A stretch of 64,000 nucleotides of DNA from Duganella alba (GTDB taxonomy: Bacteria; Pseudomonadota; Gammaproteobacteria; Burkholderiales; Burkholderiaceae_D), in contig NZ_WKJN01000032.1 in the NCBI RefSeq assembly GCF_009674495.1, positions 1 through 64,000 on the forward strand, read 5' to 3'. The translations under genes were made by a program, and so were the position numbers. Shown one piece after another: positions 45,987-54,410 of this stretch; the first letter of the stretch is position 1; the number at the start of each line of letters is the position of its first letter. The notes beneath the pieces were generated by a model. That model worked only from the letters and a program-made list of their open reading frames with translations, was not told the DNA's origin and ran no database searches.

Positions 45987-46811
45987 ATGCCGACTTACCA
46001 ACTGCAAAACCTGACGGTGCGCCATCTGCGCGCGCCGTCGGCTCCCGCGCTGCAAACGATTAACCTGACCATCGAACAGGGCGAGCAACTGGCCCTGATC
46101 GGTCCTTCCGGCGCCGGCAAGACCACCCTGCTGGCGACGCTGTCCCTGTCCCACAAACCGGCCGAAGGCAGCTTCCACGCCTTCGGCGCCGATCCGTGGG
46201 CGCTGGGCGAGGCGGCGCGTCATCGCTTGCGCGCGCAGTTGTTCCTGGCGCCGCAAACGCCGCCGCTGCCGCCGCGCCAGCGCGTGGTGACGGCGGTGCT
46301 GGCCGCGCGCCTGCCGCAGTGGAGCGTGTGGCGCGCGCTGGTCTCGCTGTTCAAGCCCGACGACCCGCAAGCCGCGTGGCAGGCGCTGTCGCGCTTCAAC
46401 CTCGGCGACAAACTGTATTCCCGCGTTGACCGCCTGTCCGGCGGCGAACGCCAGCGCTGCGGCCTGGCGCGCCTGCTGCTGTCGCCGGCCAAGGCGCTGC
46501 TGGTGGACGAGCCGCTGTCCGCGCTCGATCCCGCGCTGTCCGAACTCACACTGGCCACGCTGCGCGAAGAAGCCGCCGCACGCAACGCCACGCTGATTTG
46601 CAGCCTGCACCAGGTGGAACTGGCGCTGGCCCACTTCCCGCGCATCGTCGCGCTGCGCAACGGCCGCGTCGAATTCGACCTGCCGCGCGAGCAGGTCACG
46701 CCGCAGATGATCGCCGCGCTGTATCAGGGCGAACAGCCCGCCGTCGCCGACGACACGCCGCATGAAGACGATGCCATGGCGGTCAAGCTCGGCGTAGGCG
46801 CCTGCCTGTAA
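45987..46811 (+). CDS. ABC transporter ATP-binding protein (PhnC-like)
   Basis: A 274-residue ATPase: Walker A GPSGAGKTT (about residues 39-47), Q-loop region, signature LSGGERQRC and Walker B ALLVDEPLSALDP. It is of the PhnC type that energises PhnE-like permeases. The C-terminal 30 residues are acidic and His-containing (VADDTPHEDDAMAV), longer than usual. Its stop overlaps the ATG of the first permease gene. Confidence 0.9.
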   Translation: MPTYQLQNLTVRHLRAPSAPALQTINLTIEQGEQLALIGPSGAGKTTLLATLSLSHKPAEGSFHAFGADPWALGEAARHRLRAQLFLAPQTPPLPPRQRVVTAVLAARLPQWSVWRALVSLFKPDDPQAAWQALSRFNLGDKLYSRVDRLSGGERQRCGLARLLLSPAKALLVDEPLSALDPALSELTLATLREEAAARNATLICSLHQVELALAHFPRIVALRNGRVEFDLPREQVTPQMIAALYQGEQPAVADDTPHEDDAMAVKLGVGACL

Positions 46812-47650
46812 TGGCCGCGCTGCTCCACGCCCGCGAGGGCTATCGCGATCCCGCGCTGCGCGGCCGCATCATCGCCTGCGTGGTCGGACTGCTGGTGCTG
46901 TGGCCCACGCTGGTGATCTCCGAATTCAAGCCATGGATACTGTTCGACGAACAAAGCCTGAGCGCCACCGGCCGCTTCCTGGCCGACTTCCTGGTGCCGG
47001 CGCATGACGCCGAATTCCTGCGGATGCTGGCGCGAGAAACCTGGAACACCATCGCCATCGCCAGCGCCGGACTGGCGCTGGCCCTGATCGGCGCGATTCC
47101 GGCCACGCTGGTCATCAACGAACAATTGTCGATTTCCGCGCTGGGCACGGGACGCATCCGCCCCATCGCCATCGCCGTGCGCCAGACCGTGCGCTGGCTG
47201 ATGGTCATCCTGCGCTCGGTGCCGGAGCTGGTGTGGGCGCTGCTGTTCGTGCGCATCATCGGCCTGGGACCGACGGCCGGCGTGCTGGCCATCGCACTCA
47301 CCTACTGCGGCATGCTGGCCAAGGTCTACGCCGAGATCCTCGAATCGGCCGACGCCCACGCCAGCGACACGCTGCTGGCCAACGGCGCCGGACGCCTGGG
47401 CGCGCTGCTGTACGGCGCCTTGCCGGAAGCCGCGTCGGAACTGATGTCCTACACCGTCTATCGCTGGGAGTGCGCGATACGCGGCTCGGTGGTGATGGGC
47501 TTCGTCGGCGCCGGCGGCCTGGGTCAGCGCATGGACGAATCGCTGAAGGCGCTGAACGGCGCGGAAGTCTCGTCGATGCTGCTGATATTCGTGGCGCTGG
47601 TGGCGCTGGCCGACCAGTTCTCCAAAGTGTTGCGGAGGCGCCTGGGATGA
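46811..47650 (+). CDS. ABC transporter permease 1 (PhnE-like)
   Basis: A 279-residue integral membrane permease with about six membrane segments and the inner-membrane coupling motif VFNGAGRLGALLYGALPEAAS-like region (here LANGAGRLGALLYGALPEAA, about 190-209), followed by SYTVYRWECAIRGSVVMGFVG. It is of the PhnE/PtxC type. Its ATG overlaps the ATPase stop (TAATG) and its own stop overlaps the second permease start (ATGA), so the two permeases are probably made in equal amounts as a heterodimer. Confidence 0.88.
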   Translation: MAALLHAREGYRDPALRGRIIACVVGLLVLWPTLVISEFKPWILFDEQSLSATGRFLADFLVPAHDAEFLRMLARETWNTIAIASAGLALALIGAIPATLVINEQLSISALGTGRIRPIAIAVRQTVRWLMVILRSVPELVWALLFVRIIGLGPTAGVLAIALTYCGMLAKVYAEILESADAHASDTLLANGAGRLGALLYGALPEAASELMSYTVYRWECAIRGSVVMGFVGAGGLGQRMDESLKALNGAEVSSMLLIFVALVALADQFSKVLRRRLG

Positions 47651-48438
47651 ATCCGAATATGCCCAAACCGCCGCCGCGCGACTGGACCGTGCGCATCCTG
47701 ATGCTGCTGGTCGTGGTGCTGGTGATCGCCAGCTTCGCCACGCTGCCGCTGAAGTGGCACGAATTCTTCACCGTGGAAGCCGTCAACAGCACCATGGAAC
47801 TGCTGGCCGGCTTCACGCCGCCGGAAACATCGGGCGGCTTCCTCACCAAGACCTTCTGGGCCACGCTGGAAACGCTGGCCATGTCCGGCCTCGGCACCCT
47901 GCTGGCGGCCGTCCTCGGCCTGGCGTTTTCGCTGCCGGCGTCGGGCCGCTTTGGCGCCGTGCCGCGCGCCGCCATGCGCGCGGTGCTCAACGTGCTGCGC
48001 TCGATACCGGAACTGGTGTGGGCCTCCATCATGCTGATCGCCGCCGGCCTCGGGCCGCTGGGCGGCACGCTGGCGCTGGCCGCGCACACCGCCGGCGTGC
48101 TGGGTCGCCTGTTCGGCGACTCGCTGGAAAACGCCGCGCCGCTGCCGGAGCAAAGCCTGCGCACCAACGGCGCCGGCGCCACCAGCGCCTTCTTCTACGC
48201 CACGCTGCCGCAAACGCTGCCGCAGATGATGTCCTATACGCTGTACCGCTGGGAGAACAACATCCGCGCCGCCGCCATCCTCGGCGTGGTGGGCGCCGGC
48301 GGCCTGGGGCAGATGCTCAAGTACCACCTGTCGCTGTTCCAGATGCCACTGGCCGCCACCGTCATCCTCGCCATGCTGGTGCTGGTGGCGCTGGTCGATG
48401 GCGTCAGCTTTGCCATGCGGCGCGCACTTACAAGGTAA
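47647..48438 (+). CDS. ABC transporter permease 2 (PhnE-like)
   Basis: A 263-residue permease related to the preceding one, with the coupling motif LRTNGAGATSAFFYATLPQTLPQ (split near residues 172-194) and SYTLYRWENNIRAAAILGVVG. The start at 47647 overlaps the stop of permease 1. Two different PhnE-like permeases in tandem are known in oxyanion ABC systems. Membrane segments number about six. Confidence 0.88.
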   Translation: MNPNMPKPPPRDWTVRILMLLVVVLVIASFATLPLKWHEFFTVEAVNSTMELLAGFTPPETSGGFLTKTFWATLETLAMSGLGTLLAAVLGLAFSLPASGRFGAVPRAAMRAVLNVLRSIPELVWASIMLIAAGLGPLGGTLALAAHTAGVLGRLFGDSLENAAPLPEQSLRTNGAGATSAFFYATLPQTLPQMMSYTLYRWENNIRAAAILGVVGAGGLGQMLKYHLSLFQMPLAATVILAMLVLVALVDGVSFAMRRALTR

Positions 48439-48440
48439 CC

Positions 48441-49118
48441 ATGCTCGAACTTCGCCAGCTGTCCAAGTCCTACAACGGCCGCCCGGTGCTGGCCAACCTG
48501 TCGTGGAATTTTAAGGCCGGCGAATTCGTCTCCATCATGGGCGATTCCGGCGTCGGCAAATCGACGCTGCTCAATCTGATCGCCGGCCTCGATACGCCGG
48601 ACGCCAACGGCGAAGCGCCGATCGTCATCGACGGCATTGCGATGTCCGGCCTCGATGACGATGCCGCCACCCGCCTGCGGCGCGCGCGCATGGGTTTCAT
48701 CTTTCAAGCCTTCCACGTGCTGCCGCACCTGACCCTGCTGCAGAACGTCGCCCTGCCGCTGCTGCTCAACGGCCTGCCCATCGCGCGCGCGGCGGAGATG
48801 CTGGACGCGGTGGGCCTGGGCGGCCGCGAGCACGATTTCCCGCACCAGATCTCCGGCGGCCAGATGCAGCGCGTGGCCATCGCCCGGGCGCTGGTGCACC
48901 GCCCGGCGCTGGTGCTGGCCGACGAGCCGACCGGCAACCTCGATCCCGATACGGCGGACGCCATCCTGACACTGTTGCAGCGCGAAATTAAAGCCACGGG
49001 CGCTTGCGCGATCATGGTGACACATTCGCAACTTGCTGCCAAAAAGACAGACAAAATCCTACTTTTATCTCAAACCGGGCTTCAAGAAACAACAATCGTC
49101 AACCCGTTTGCGCAATAA
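48441..49118 (+). CDS. second ABC ATPase (LolD/MacB-like) at the end of the operon
   Basis: A 225-residue ATPase with Walker A GDSGVGKST (34-42), signature ISGGQMQRV and Walker B LVLADEPTGNLDP. It belongs to the LolD/FtsE/MacB-type subfamily by sequence, which normally partners FtsX- or LolE-like permeases; none is present here. It starts 2 bases after permease 2. Why a five-gene uptake operon carries two unlike ATPases is unclear; it may serve a permease elsewhere or act with the same permeases. Confidence 0.85.
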   Translation: MLELRQLSKSYNGRPVLANLSWNFKAGEFVSIMGDSGVGKSTLLNLIAGLDTPDANGEAPIVIDGIAMSGLDDDAATRLRRARMGFIFQAFHVLPHLTLLQNVALPLLLNGLPIARAAEMLDAVGLGGREHDFPHQISGGQMQRVAIARALVHRPALVLADEPTGNLDPDTADAILTLLQREIKATGACAIMVTHSQLAAKKTDKILLLSQTGLQETTIVNPFAQ

Positions 49119-49297
49119 CCAACATAATTTAATTGTTAAAGCCTGCACTTTTTTTTCAGCCGTAGTATTATTCAAATAACTTGCATGGTTATCAAGAATG
49201 TTGAGTCGCGTACCACATTCCGACCAGAAAGAGTGTGGGCGCTAGCCTTGCCAGGAAACGTACTTCTTTAACGTTTTGAGCAAAGGAGGAGCAAACC

Positions 49298-49585
49298 ATG
49301 AATGTACGTCAAAAGAAGTTGGAATTGATTGAAGCCATGAATCGCGCTCGGGCGCTGGAACCTTCCAGTTTTGTCCCGAACAAGCTTCTGGATACTTTGA
49401 TCGAAAAGATGAACTTGAAAAACGATGCTGAGTTGTGCAGGGTGCTGGAAGTTCAGCCTCCCATCATCAGCAAGATCCGGCACCGGAAGTTAGCGGTTGG
49501 CGCCACGATCCTGCTGCGTATGCACGAAAAATCCGATATCAGCATTCGCGAGCTGAAAGATCTGTCTACCGCGTCGATGCATTGA
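49298..49585 (+). CDS. small HTH protein, Cro/CI-like
   Basis: A 95-residue protein with a predicted helix-turn-helix core NDAELCRVLEVQPPIISKIRHRKLAVGAT (split over about residues 42-70), similar in style to XRE/CI-type DNA-binding proteins found in Oxalobacteraceae. AGGAGG about 8 bases before the ATG is the strongest ribosome site in this stretch. No effector domain is present. It is a single-gene unit; the promoter was not clearly identified in the AT-rich 179 bp upstream. Confidence 0.65.
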   Translation: MNVRQKKLELIEAMNRARALEPSSFVPNKLLDTLIEKMNLKNDAELCRVLEVQPPIISKIRHRKLAVGATILLRMHEKSDISIRELKDLSTASMH

Positions 49586-49606
49586 ACATTTGTTCTTGCC
49601 ATGCCT

Positions 49607-49632
49607 GGCGCCGGCATGCGGTAACCGGCGCC
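49607..49632. terminator. hairpin between convergent genes
   Basis: GGCGCCGG and CCGGCGCC form a perfect 8-bp stem with a 10-base loop. Only TTTT occurs shortly downstream, so it is a weak intrinsic terminator candidate. Confidence 0.4.
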
Positions 49633-49684
49633 CCCAAGCGCTTTTGCGATCAGCCCAAACCCCGCTGAACGCCGCTTTACCTGA

Positions 49685-50284
49685 TTAGCATTTCTCGTAT
49701 TTCCAATTCCTCGCCTTGCCCTCTGCGATCCATTCGACTGCCTGTTCACGCCTGCGCGCGCGCGTGGTCTCGGTTTTCGCTTCGGTCAGCCATTCGGCGT
49801 AGTCGCGCTGCTTGCTGGGACTGAAGCTGTCGAAGTGCGCCCGCGCGCCCGGCACCGCGTCCAGCGCGGCCAGCAGATCGTCCGGAATTTGCAGCGCGCG
49901 CGGCGTCGCCGGCTTGGCGCGCGCCGGTGCGGACACGCCGTCGTCATTGAGCTTCATGGCCTGCTTGATGTACGAGGCCAGTATCTTTTTGGAAGGCAGG
50001 TCCTTGACCGAGGTGATGCGGCCGAAGTGGCCCATGGCCTCGCGCTTGACTTCATCGGCCATCAGCAGCTCGGCCTTCCACAGGTTGAAGGCGCAGTGCG
50101 CCTTGAAGGACGCCATGCTGCACATCATGCCCTTGTACATGAAGTGCGGGAAGCTCCACTTCATGGTCTCCTCCACTTCCGGACAGGTCTCGTGCACCAC
50201 CGCGCGCAGATGTTCCAGGATGGGCTGCGCGAAGTCGGCGGACTTGGCGATGTAGGCGTCGACGCGCGGATCGGTGGTGGGCAT
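49685..50284 (-). CDS. YdeI/OmdA-like DUF1801 protein
   Basis: A 199-residue protein. The N-terminal part is a DUF1801-like domain (DPRVDAYIAKSADFAQPILEHLRAVVHE, CPEVEETMKWSFPHFMYKG, split), and the C-terminal part is the OmdA/YdeI repeat region (AALDAVPGARAHFDSFSPSKQRDYAEWLTEAKTETTRARR, split). Family members have been linked to the outer-membrane protein OmpD or to polymyxin susceptibility; the mechanism is unknown. The ATG at 50284 starts the conserved domain. Confidence 0.82.
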   Translation of the reverse strand: MPTTDPRVDAYIAKSADFAQPILEHLRAVVHETCPEVEETMKWSFPHFMYKGMMCSMASFKAHCAFNLWKAELLMADEVKREAMGHFGRITSVKDLPSKKILASYIKQAMKLNDDGVSAPARAKPATPRALQIPDDLLAALDAVPGARAHFDSFSPSKQRDYAEWLTEAKTETTRARRREQAVEWIAEGKARNWKYEKC

Positions 50285-50294
50285 GATGGTCTCG

Positions 50295-51569
50295 TCAGAA
50301 AAATTCCGGATGCTGCGCCAGCAGCGACGCCTCGAACTTGTTGACCGGATCAAAGTTCGGCAACGCCGGCGCCACGCGGCGGCCCGCGTCCCAGCTGCGC
50401 CAGGCGCGTGCGCTATCGTACTGCATCAGCAGCATATCGCCCAGATCCTTGTAGGCTCCAGCCAACACCGGATTTGCCTGCAACACCTCAACCAGCAGAG
50501 CGGCGCTTTCCTTGCCCTGCTTGCGATCAAGGCGCACGCGGTTGTTGGCCTCGAACAGCTTGAGCATATAAGCCTTGCGCGGCGCCTTGGGACGCAGCGC
50601 CGCCAGGGTTTTCACCGAGCCCTCCATTTCATTGGCCTTGGCCGGATTGATGGCGGCGAACATCAGCGCCAGGGTTGGCGACGCCGCCACCGCCTGTTTC
50701 TGCTCATCCGTCAGCGACAGCGGCGCGCCGGTGGACAGCGCGCACTCCATTTGGCCCAGCATGGTGTCAAGAATGGCCGGCTCGCTGAAATCGGTGGAGG
50801 TGTCGCATGGATGCTCGGCGCGCAGGGCCGCCAGCTGCTGCTGCGTCAGCGCGGCGATGCGGTCGAACAGGGCGTCGACGCCGCTCTTGCTGATCTCGCG
50901 CTGGTAGGACTTCAGATCGTAGGCTGGCGGCTGTGCGCTGCGCACCTGGGTCATGGTCAGATTCATATCGCGGCCGCCGCTGACGAAGAAGGTCAGATGG
51001 TCGGGAATCATGCCGCCCTTGGCCAGATTGTCCAGCACCTGCGGGTGGCCGGCTTGCGCGTAGCGCAGGAAGCGCGCGAATTGCGCGGCGTCTGTCGCCG
51101 GCACCTTGGCGCCGCTGGCACTCCACGCGGCCAGCTTGACGCCGTCGATATAGAACACGCGCTGCCCACCCTCTTCTTTTTCTTCCATCGCCTCCGGCGC
51201 GCCGCTCAGCACCGACAGCTGGTTTTCGTGGTCGGCCTTGCCCATTACCGGCGTATTGACCTTGGCCGCGTCCAGCGCGCTGCGCAACTGGTCGCGGTTG
51301 GACATTTCCACCACACGAAAGCCCACCGTGTCGAACAGCGAATATTCCACATACTGCTTGGCCGGCGTGTTGACCGCGTAACGGCGGCGCGACTGGAAGT
51401 CGTACAGCATGCGGCCCTGCTCCGTATCGATCGCCAGGTAAGTGTCCGCCAGCGTGACATCCATCTGCCGGGTGCGGTCCTGCATCGCCGAACTGACATG
51501 CAAAGTGGTGGCGGCCTGCGCCAGCGGCGAGACAGCCAGCGCCAGCAGCGCGGAAAGAATTAGACGCAT
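50295..51569 (-). CDS. exported protein with TPR-like tail, unknown function
   Basis: A 424-residue protein with a signal peptide (about residues 1-19, ending LAQAA). The N-terminal half is strand-rich (LADTYLAIDTEQGRMLYDF) and carries two Cys later (HPCDTST, MECALS); the last 100 residues look like TPR helices (LLVEVLQANPVLAGAYKDLGDMLLMQYDSARAWRSW). No named family is recognised. It is 10 bp upstream of the YdeI-like gene on the same strand, so co-transcription is likely. Confidence 0.6.
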   Translation of the reverse strand: MRLILSALLALAVSPLAQAATTLHVSSAMQDRTRQMDVTLADTYLAIDTEQGRMLYDFQSRRRYAVNTPAKQYVEYSLFDTVGFRVVEMSNRDQLRSALDAAKVNTPVMGKADHENQLSVLSGAPEAMEEKEEGGQRVFYIDGVKLAAWSASGAKVPATDAAQFARFLRYAQAGHPQVLDNLAKGGMIPDHLTFFVSGGRDMNLTMTQVRSAQPPAYDLKSYQREISKSGVDALFDRIAALTQQQLAALRAEHPCDTSTDFSEPAILDTMLGQMECALSTGAPLSLTDEQKQAVAASPTLALMFAAINPAKANEMEGSVKTLAALRPKAPRKAYMLKLFEANNRVRLDRKQGKESAALLVEVLQANPVLAGAYKDLGDMLLMQYDSARAWRSWDAGRRVAPALPNFDPVNKFEASLLAQHPEFF

Positions 51570-51692
51570 GGTTTACCCATAGAGAGTGAAACAGGCATGA
51601 TAAATTAAACAAGTCGAATTCTTGTAACATTTCGTTGCAGCTTACACATCCGTCACGTGGCACAAGCGGAAAAATGGCATATGCTTCAGCCT

Positions 51693-53225
51693 ATGCATAT
51701 TCCGACCATCACCAGACCGCTCGCCGTCCTGCTGCTGTTGGCAGGCTGCGCGACCACCGCCACCGCGCCGCAGGCGCCCGTCGATCCTGTGGCCCTGAGC
51801 CGCGCGCTCAACCGCGTCACCTGGGGCGTCAACGACTCCACCTACCAGCAGGCGGCCAAGGTCGGCTACAGCGCCTGGCTCGATCAGCAACTGCATCCCG
51901 GGCCGGCCGTGCTGCCGGCCGCCGTGCAGGCGCAGATCGACGCCATGACGATTTCGAAAAAGCCGCTGCCGCAGCTGGTGCAGGAACTGGAACAGCAGCG
52001 CCGCGACTACGACAAGGCCATGGTCGACGACGAGGCCAAGAAGGCCGCGCAACTGGCCTACCAGCAGGAACTGGGCCGGCTGGCCAAGGAAGCCGCCGCC
52101 CGCTCGCTGCTGCGCGACCTGTACTCGCCCAACCAGCTGCAGGAGCAGATGACGTGGTTCTGGATGAACCACTTCAACGTCCACCAGGGCAAGGCCAACC
52201 TGCGCGTGCTGGTCAGCGATTACGAGGAACAGGCGATCCGTCCGCACGCGCTGGGCAAGTTCCGCGACCTGCTGTCGGCCACGCTGCACCATCCGGCCAT
52301 GATCCGCTACCTCGACAACGAACAGAACGCCGCCAACCGCATCAACGAAAACTACGCGCGCGAGATCATGGAACTGCACACGCTGGGCGTGGACGGCGGC
52401 TACAGCCAGGCCGACGTGCAGCAACTGGCGCGCATCCTCACCGGCGTGGGCGTCAACATGACCGAGAAAACGCCCGACGTGCGCCGCGACAAGCAAAGCC
52501 AGTACGTGCGCAAGGGCCTGTTCGAATTCAATCCCAACCGCCACGACTACGGCGACAAGACCTTCCTCGGCCAGACCCTCAAGGGACGCGGCCTGGCCGA
52601 AGTGGATGAAGCGCTGGACCGCTTGAGCCGCAGCCCGGCCACGGCGCGCTACGTCAGCCGCAAGCTGGCGATCTACTTCGTCGCCGACGAACCGCCGCCG
52701 CAACTGGTGGAGCGCATGGCGGCGCGCTTCCAGGCCACCAACGGCGATATCGCCGCCGTGCTGCGCGTGATGTTCGATGCGCCGGAATTCACGCAGTCGC
52801 TGGGCGCCAAGTTCAAGGACCCGGTGCACTACGTGGTGGCGGCCGTGCGCCTGACCTACGACGACAAGGTGATCCTCAACACCGGCCCGATGATGAACTG
52901 GCTGTACCGCATGGCCGAACCGCTGTACGGCCGCGTGACGCCGGACGGCTACCCGCTGACGCAATCCGGCTGGGCCAGTCCGGGCCAGATGACCACGCGC
53001 TTTGAAATCGCCAAGGCCATCGGCAGCGGCAATGCGGGCCTGTTCAAGAGCGAAGGCGCGCAGCCGCTGGAGAAACCGGCCTTCCCGCAACTGGCCAACG
53101 CGCTGTATTACAAGTCGCTGCAAAAATCGCTGGCGCCCGCCACGCAGCAGGCGCTCGAGCAAGCCGCCTCGCCGCAGGAGTGGAACACGCTCCTGCTCTC
53201 ATCGCCGGAACTGATGCATCGCTAG
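51693..53225 (+). CDS. DUF1800 lipoprotein
   Basis: A 510-residue protein with a lipobox (LLLLAGCATT near residues 14-23) and the DUF1800 domain: LSRALNRVTWGVNDSTYQQ, LEQQMTWFWMNHFNVH-like (here QEQMTWFWMNHFNVHQ), NYAREIMELHTLGVDGGYSQADV, and a C-terminal ARTLTG-like segment. DUF1800 proteins are nearly always followed by a DUF1501 gene, as here; the pair is suspected in extracellular polymer or surface metabolism, but no activity is proven. The start at 51693 fits the lipoprotein signal; ATG 51681 is also possible. Confidence 0.87.
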   Translation: MHIPTITRPLAVLLLLAGCATTATAPQAPVDPVALSRALNRVTWGVNDSTYQQAAKVGYSAWLDQQLHPGPAVLPAAVQAQIDAMTISKKPLPQLVQELEQQRRDYDKAMVDDEAKKAAQLAYQQELGRLAKEAAARSLLRDLYSPNQLQEQMTWFWMNHFNVHQGKANLRVLVSDYEEQAIRPHALGKFRDLLSATLHHPAMIRYLDNEQNAANRINENYAREIMELHTLGVDGGYSQADVQQLARILTGVGVNMTEKTPDVRRDKQSQYVRKGLFEFNPNRHDYGDKTFLGQTLKGRGLAEVDEALDRLSRSPATARYVSRKLAIYFVADEPPPQLVERMAARFQATNGDIAAVLRVMFDAPEFTQSLGAKFKDPVHYVVAAVRLTYDDKVILNTGPMMNWLYRMAEPLYGRVTPDGYPLTQSGWASPGQMTTRFEIAKAIGSGNAGLFKSEGAQPLEKPAFPQLANALYYKSLQKSLAPATQQALEQAASPQEWNTLLLSSPELMHR

Positions 53226-53235
53226 GAGAAGCCCG

Positions 53236-54408
53236 ATGAAACGCCGCACCCTGCTCAAAACACTGGCCGCCCTGCCGGCCGCCTCGATGGCCGGCCAGCT
53301 ATGGGCCGCGCCGGCCAGCAAGACCCGCCTGCTGTTCGTCTTCATGCGCGGCGGCTACGACGCCACCAGCCTGCTGGTGCCCGTCTCCAGCCAGTACTAC
53401 TACCAGGTGCGGCCGAACATCGCCATCCCCAAAACCGCCGCGCTGCCGATCAATGCCGACTGGGGCTTGCACCCGATTCTCGGCGAGACCATCTACCCGC
53501 TGTTCACCGCCGGCCAGGTGGCTTTCGTGCCGTTCGCCGGCACCGAGGACCTGTCGCGCAGCCACTTTGAAACGCAGGACAGCATCGAGCTGGGACAGGC
53601 GCTGGACCGCTCGCGCGACTACCGCTCCGGCTTCCTGAACCGCCTGGCGTCGACGCTGAACGGCGACCGCGCCAGCGCCATTTCCTTCACCGACCAGCTG
53701 CCGCTGATCATGCAGGGCGGCCTGCAGGTGCCCAACACCGCGCTGCGCAACGTCTCCAAGCCGGCGGTCGATCCGCGCCAGGCCAGGATGATCGCCGCCA
53801 TGTACGACCACACCGCGCTGTCGCAGCAGGTGCGCGACGGCTTCGTGGTGCGCGAGGACGTGATGAAGGAAGTCACCGGCGAGATGGTGGCCGCCAACCG
53901 CAACGCCGTCAGCGCCAAGGGTTTCGAGCTGGAAGCGCGCCGCATCGCCAAGCTGATGAAGGACAAATACAACATCGGCTTCGTCGACATCGGCGGCTGG
54001 GACACCCACGTCGGCCAGGGCGGCGCCACCGGCTACCTGGCCAACCGGCTGGAGGAACTGGGACGCGGCCTGTCCGGCTTCGCCCAGGAGATGGGTCCGG
54101 ACTGGAAGGACACGGTGGTGATCGTGGTCAGTGAATTCGGCCGCACCTTCCGCGAGAACGGCAACCGCGGCACCGACCATGGCCACGGCAGCGTGTACTG
54201 GGTGATGGGCGGCTCGGTCCAGGGCGGCAAGGTGCACGGCGAACAGGTGCGGCTGGAGCAGCCGACGCTGTTCCAGAACCGCGACTATCCGGTGCTGAAC
54301 GAATACCGCGCCATGTTCGGCGGCCTGCTGTCGCGCATGTACGGCCTGAATACCGGCCAGGTGGAGAAGATCTTCGGCACGCAAGGACGCGACATCGGCC
54401 TGGTGTAA
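53236..54408 (+). CDS. DUF1501 exported protein
   Basis: A 390-residue protein with a twin-arginine-like signal (MKRRTLLKTLAALPAAS) and the DUF1501 domain: LLFVFMRGGYDATSLLVP, a DNRSHFETQDSIELG-like region (here SRSHFETQDSIELG), GGWDTHVGQGG, VVIVVSEFGRTFRENGNRGTDHGHGS (split). The fold resembles alkaline phosphatase/sulfatase enzymes with conserved Asp/His metal ligands. It starts 10 bp after the DUF1800 gene; the two form the usual pair. Confidence 0.9.
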   Translation: MKRRTLLKTLAALPAASMAGQLWAAPASKTRLLFVFMRGGYDATSLLVPVSSQYYYQVRPNIAIPKTAALPINADWGLHPILGETIYPLFTAGQVAFVPFAGTEDLSRSHFETQDSIELGQALDRSRDYRSGFLNRLASTLNGDRASAISFTDQLPLIMQGGLQVPNTALRNVSKPAVDPRQARMIAAMYDHTALSQQVRDGFVVREDVMKEVTGEMVAANRNAVSAKGFELEARRIAKLMKDKYNIGFVDIGGWDTHVGQGGATGYLANRLEELGRGLSGFAQEMGPDWKDTVVIVVSEFGRTFRENGNRGTDHGHGSVYWVMGGSVQGGKVHGEQVRLEQPTLFQNRDYPVLNEYRAMFGGLLSRMYGLNTGQVEKIFGTQGRDIGLV

Positions 54409-54410
54409 GC

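Noticed and set aside
45113..49118. A plain phosphonate uptake operon
   Set aside because: No C-P lyase or phosphonatase genes are nearby, there are two permeases and an extra LolD-like ATPase, and the operon is divergent from egtD. Phosphonate is not excluded, but is not the best reading.
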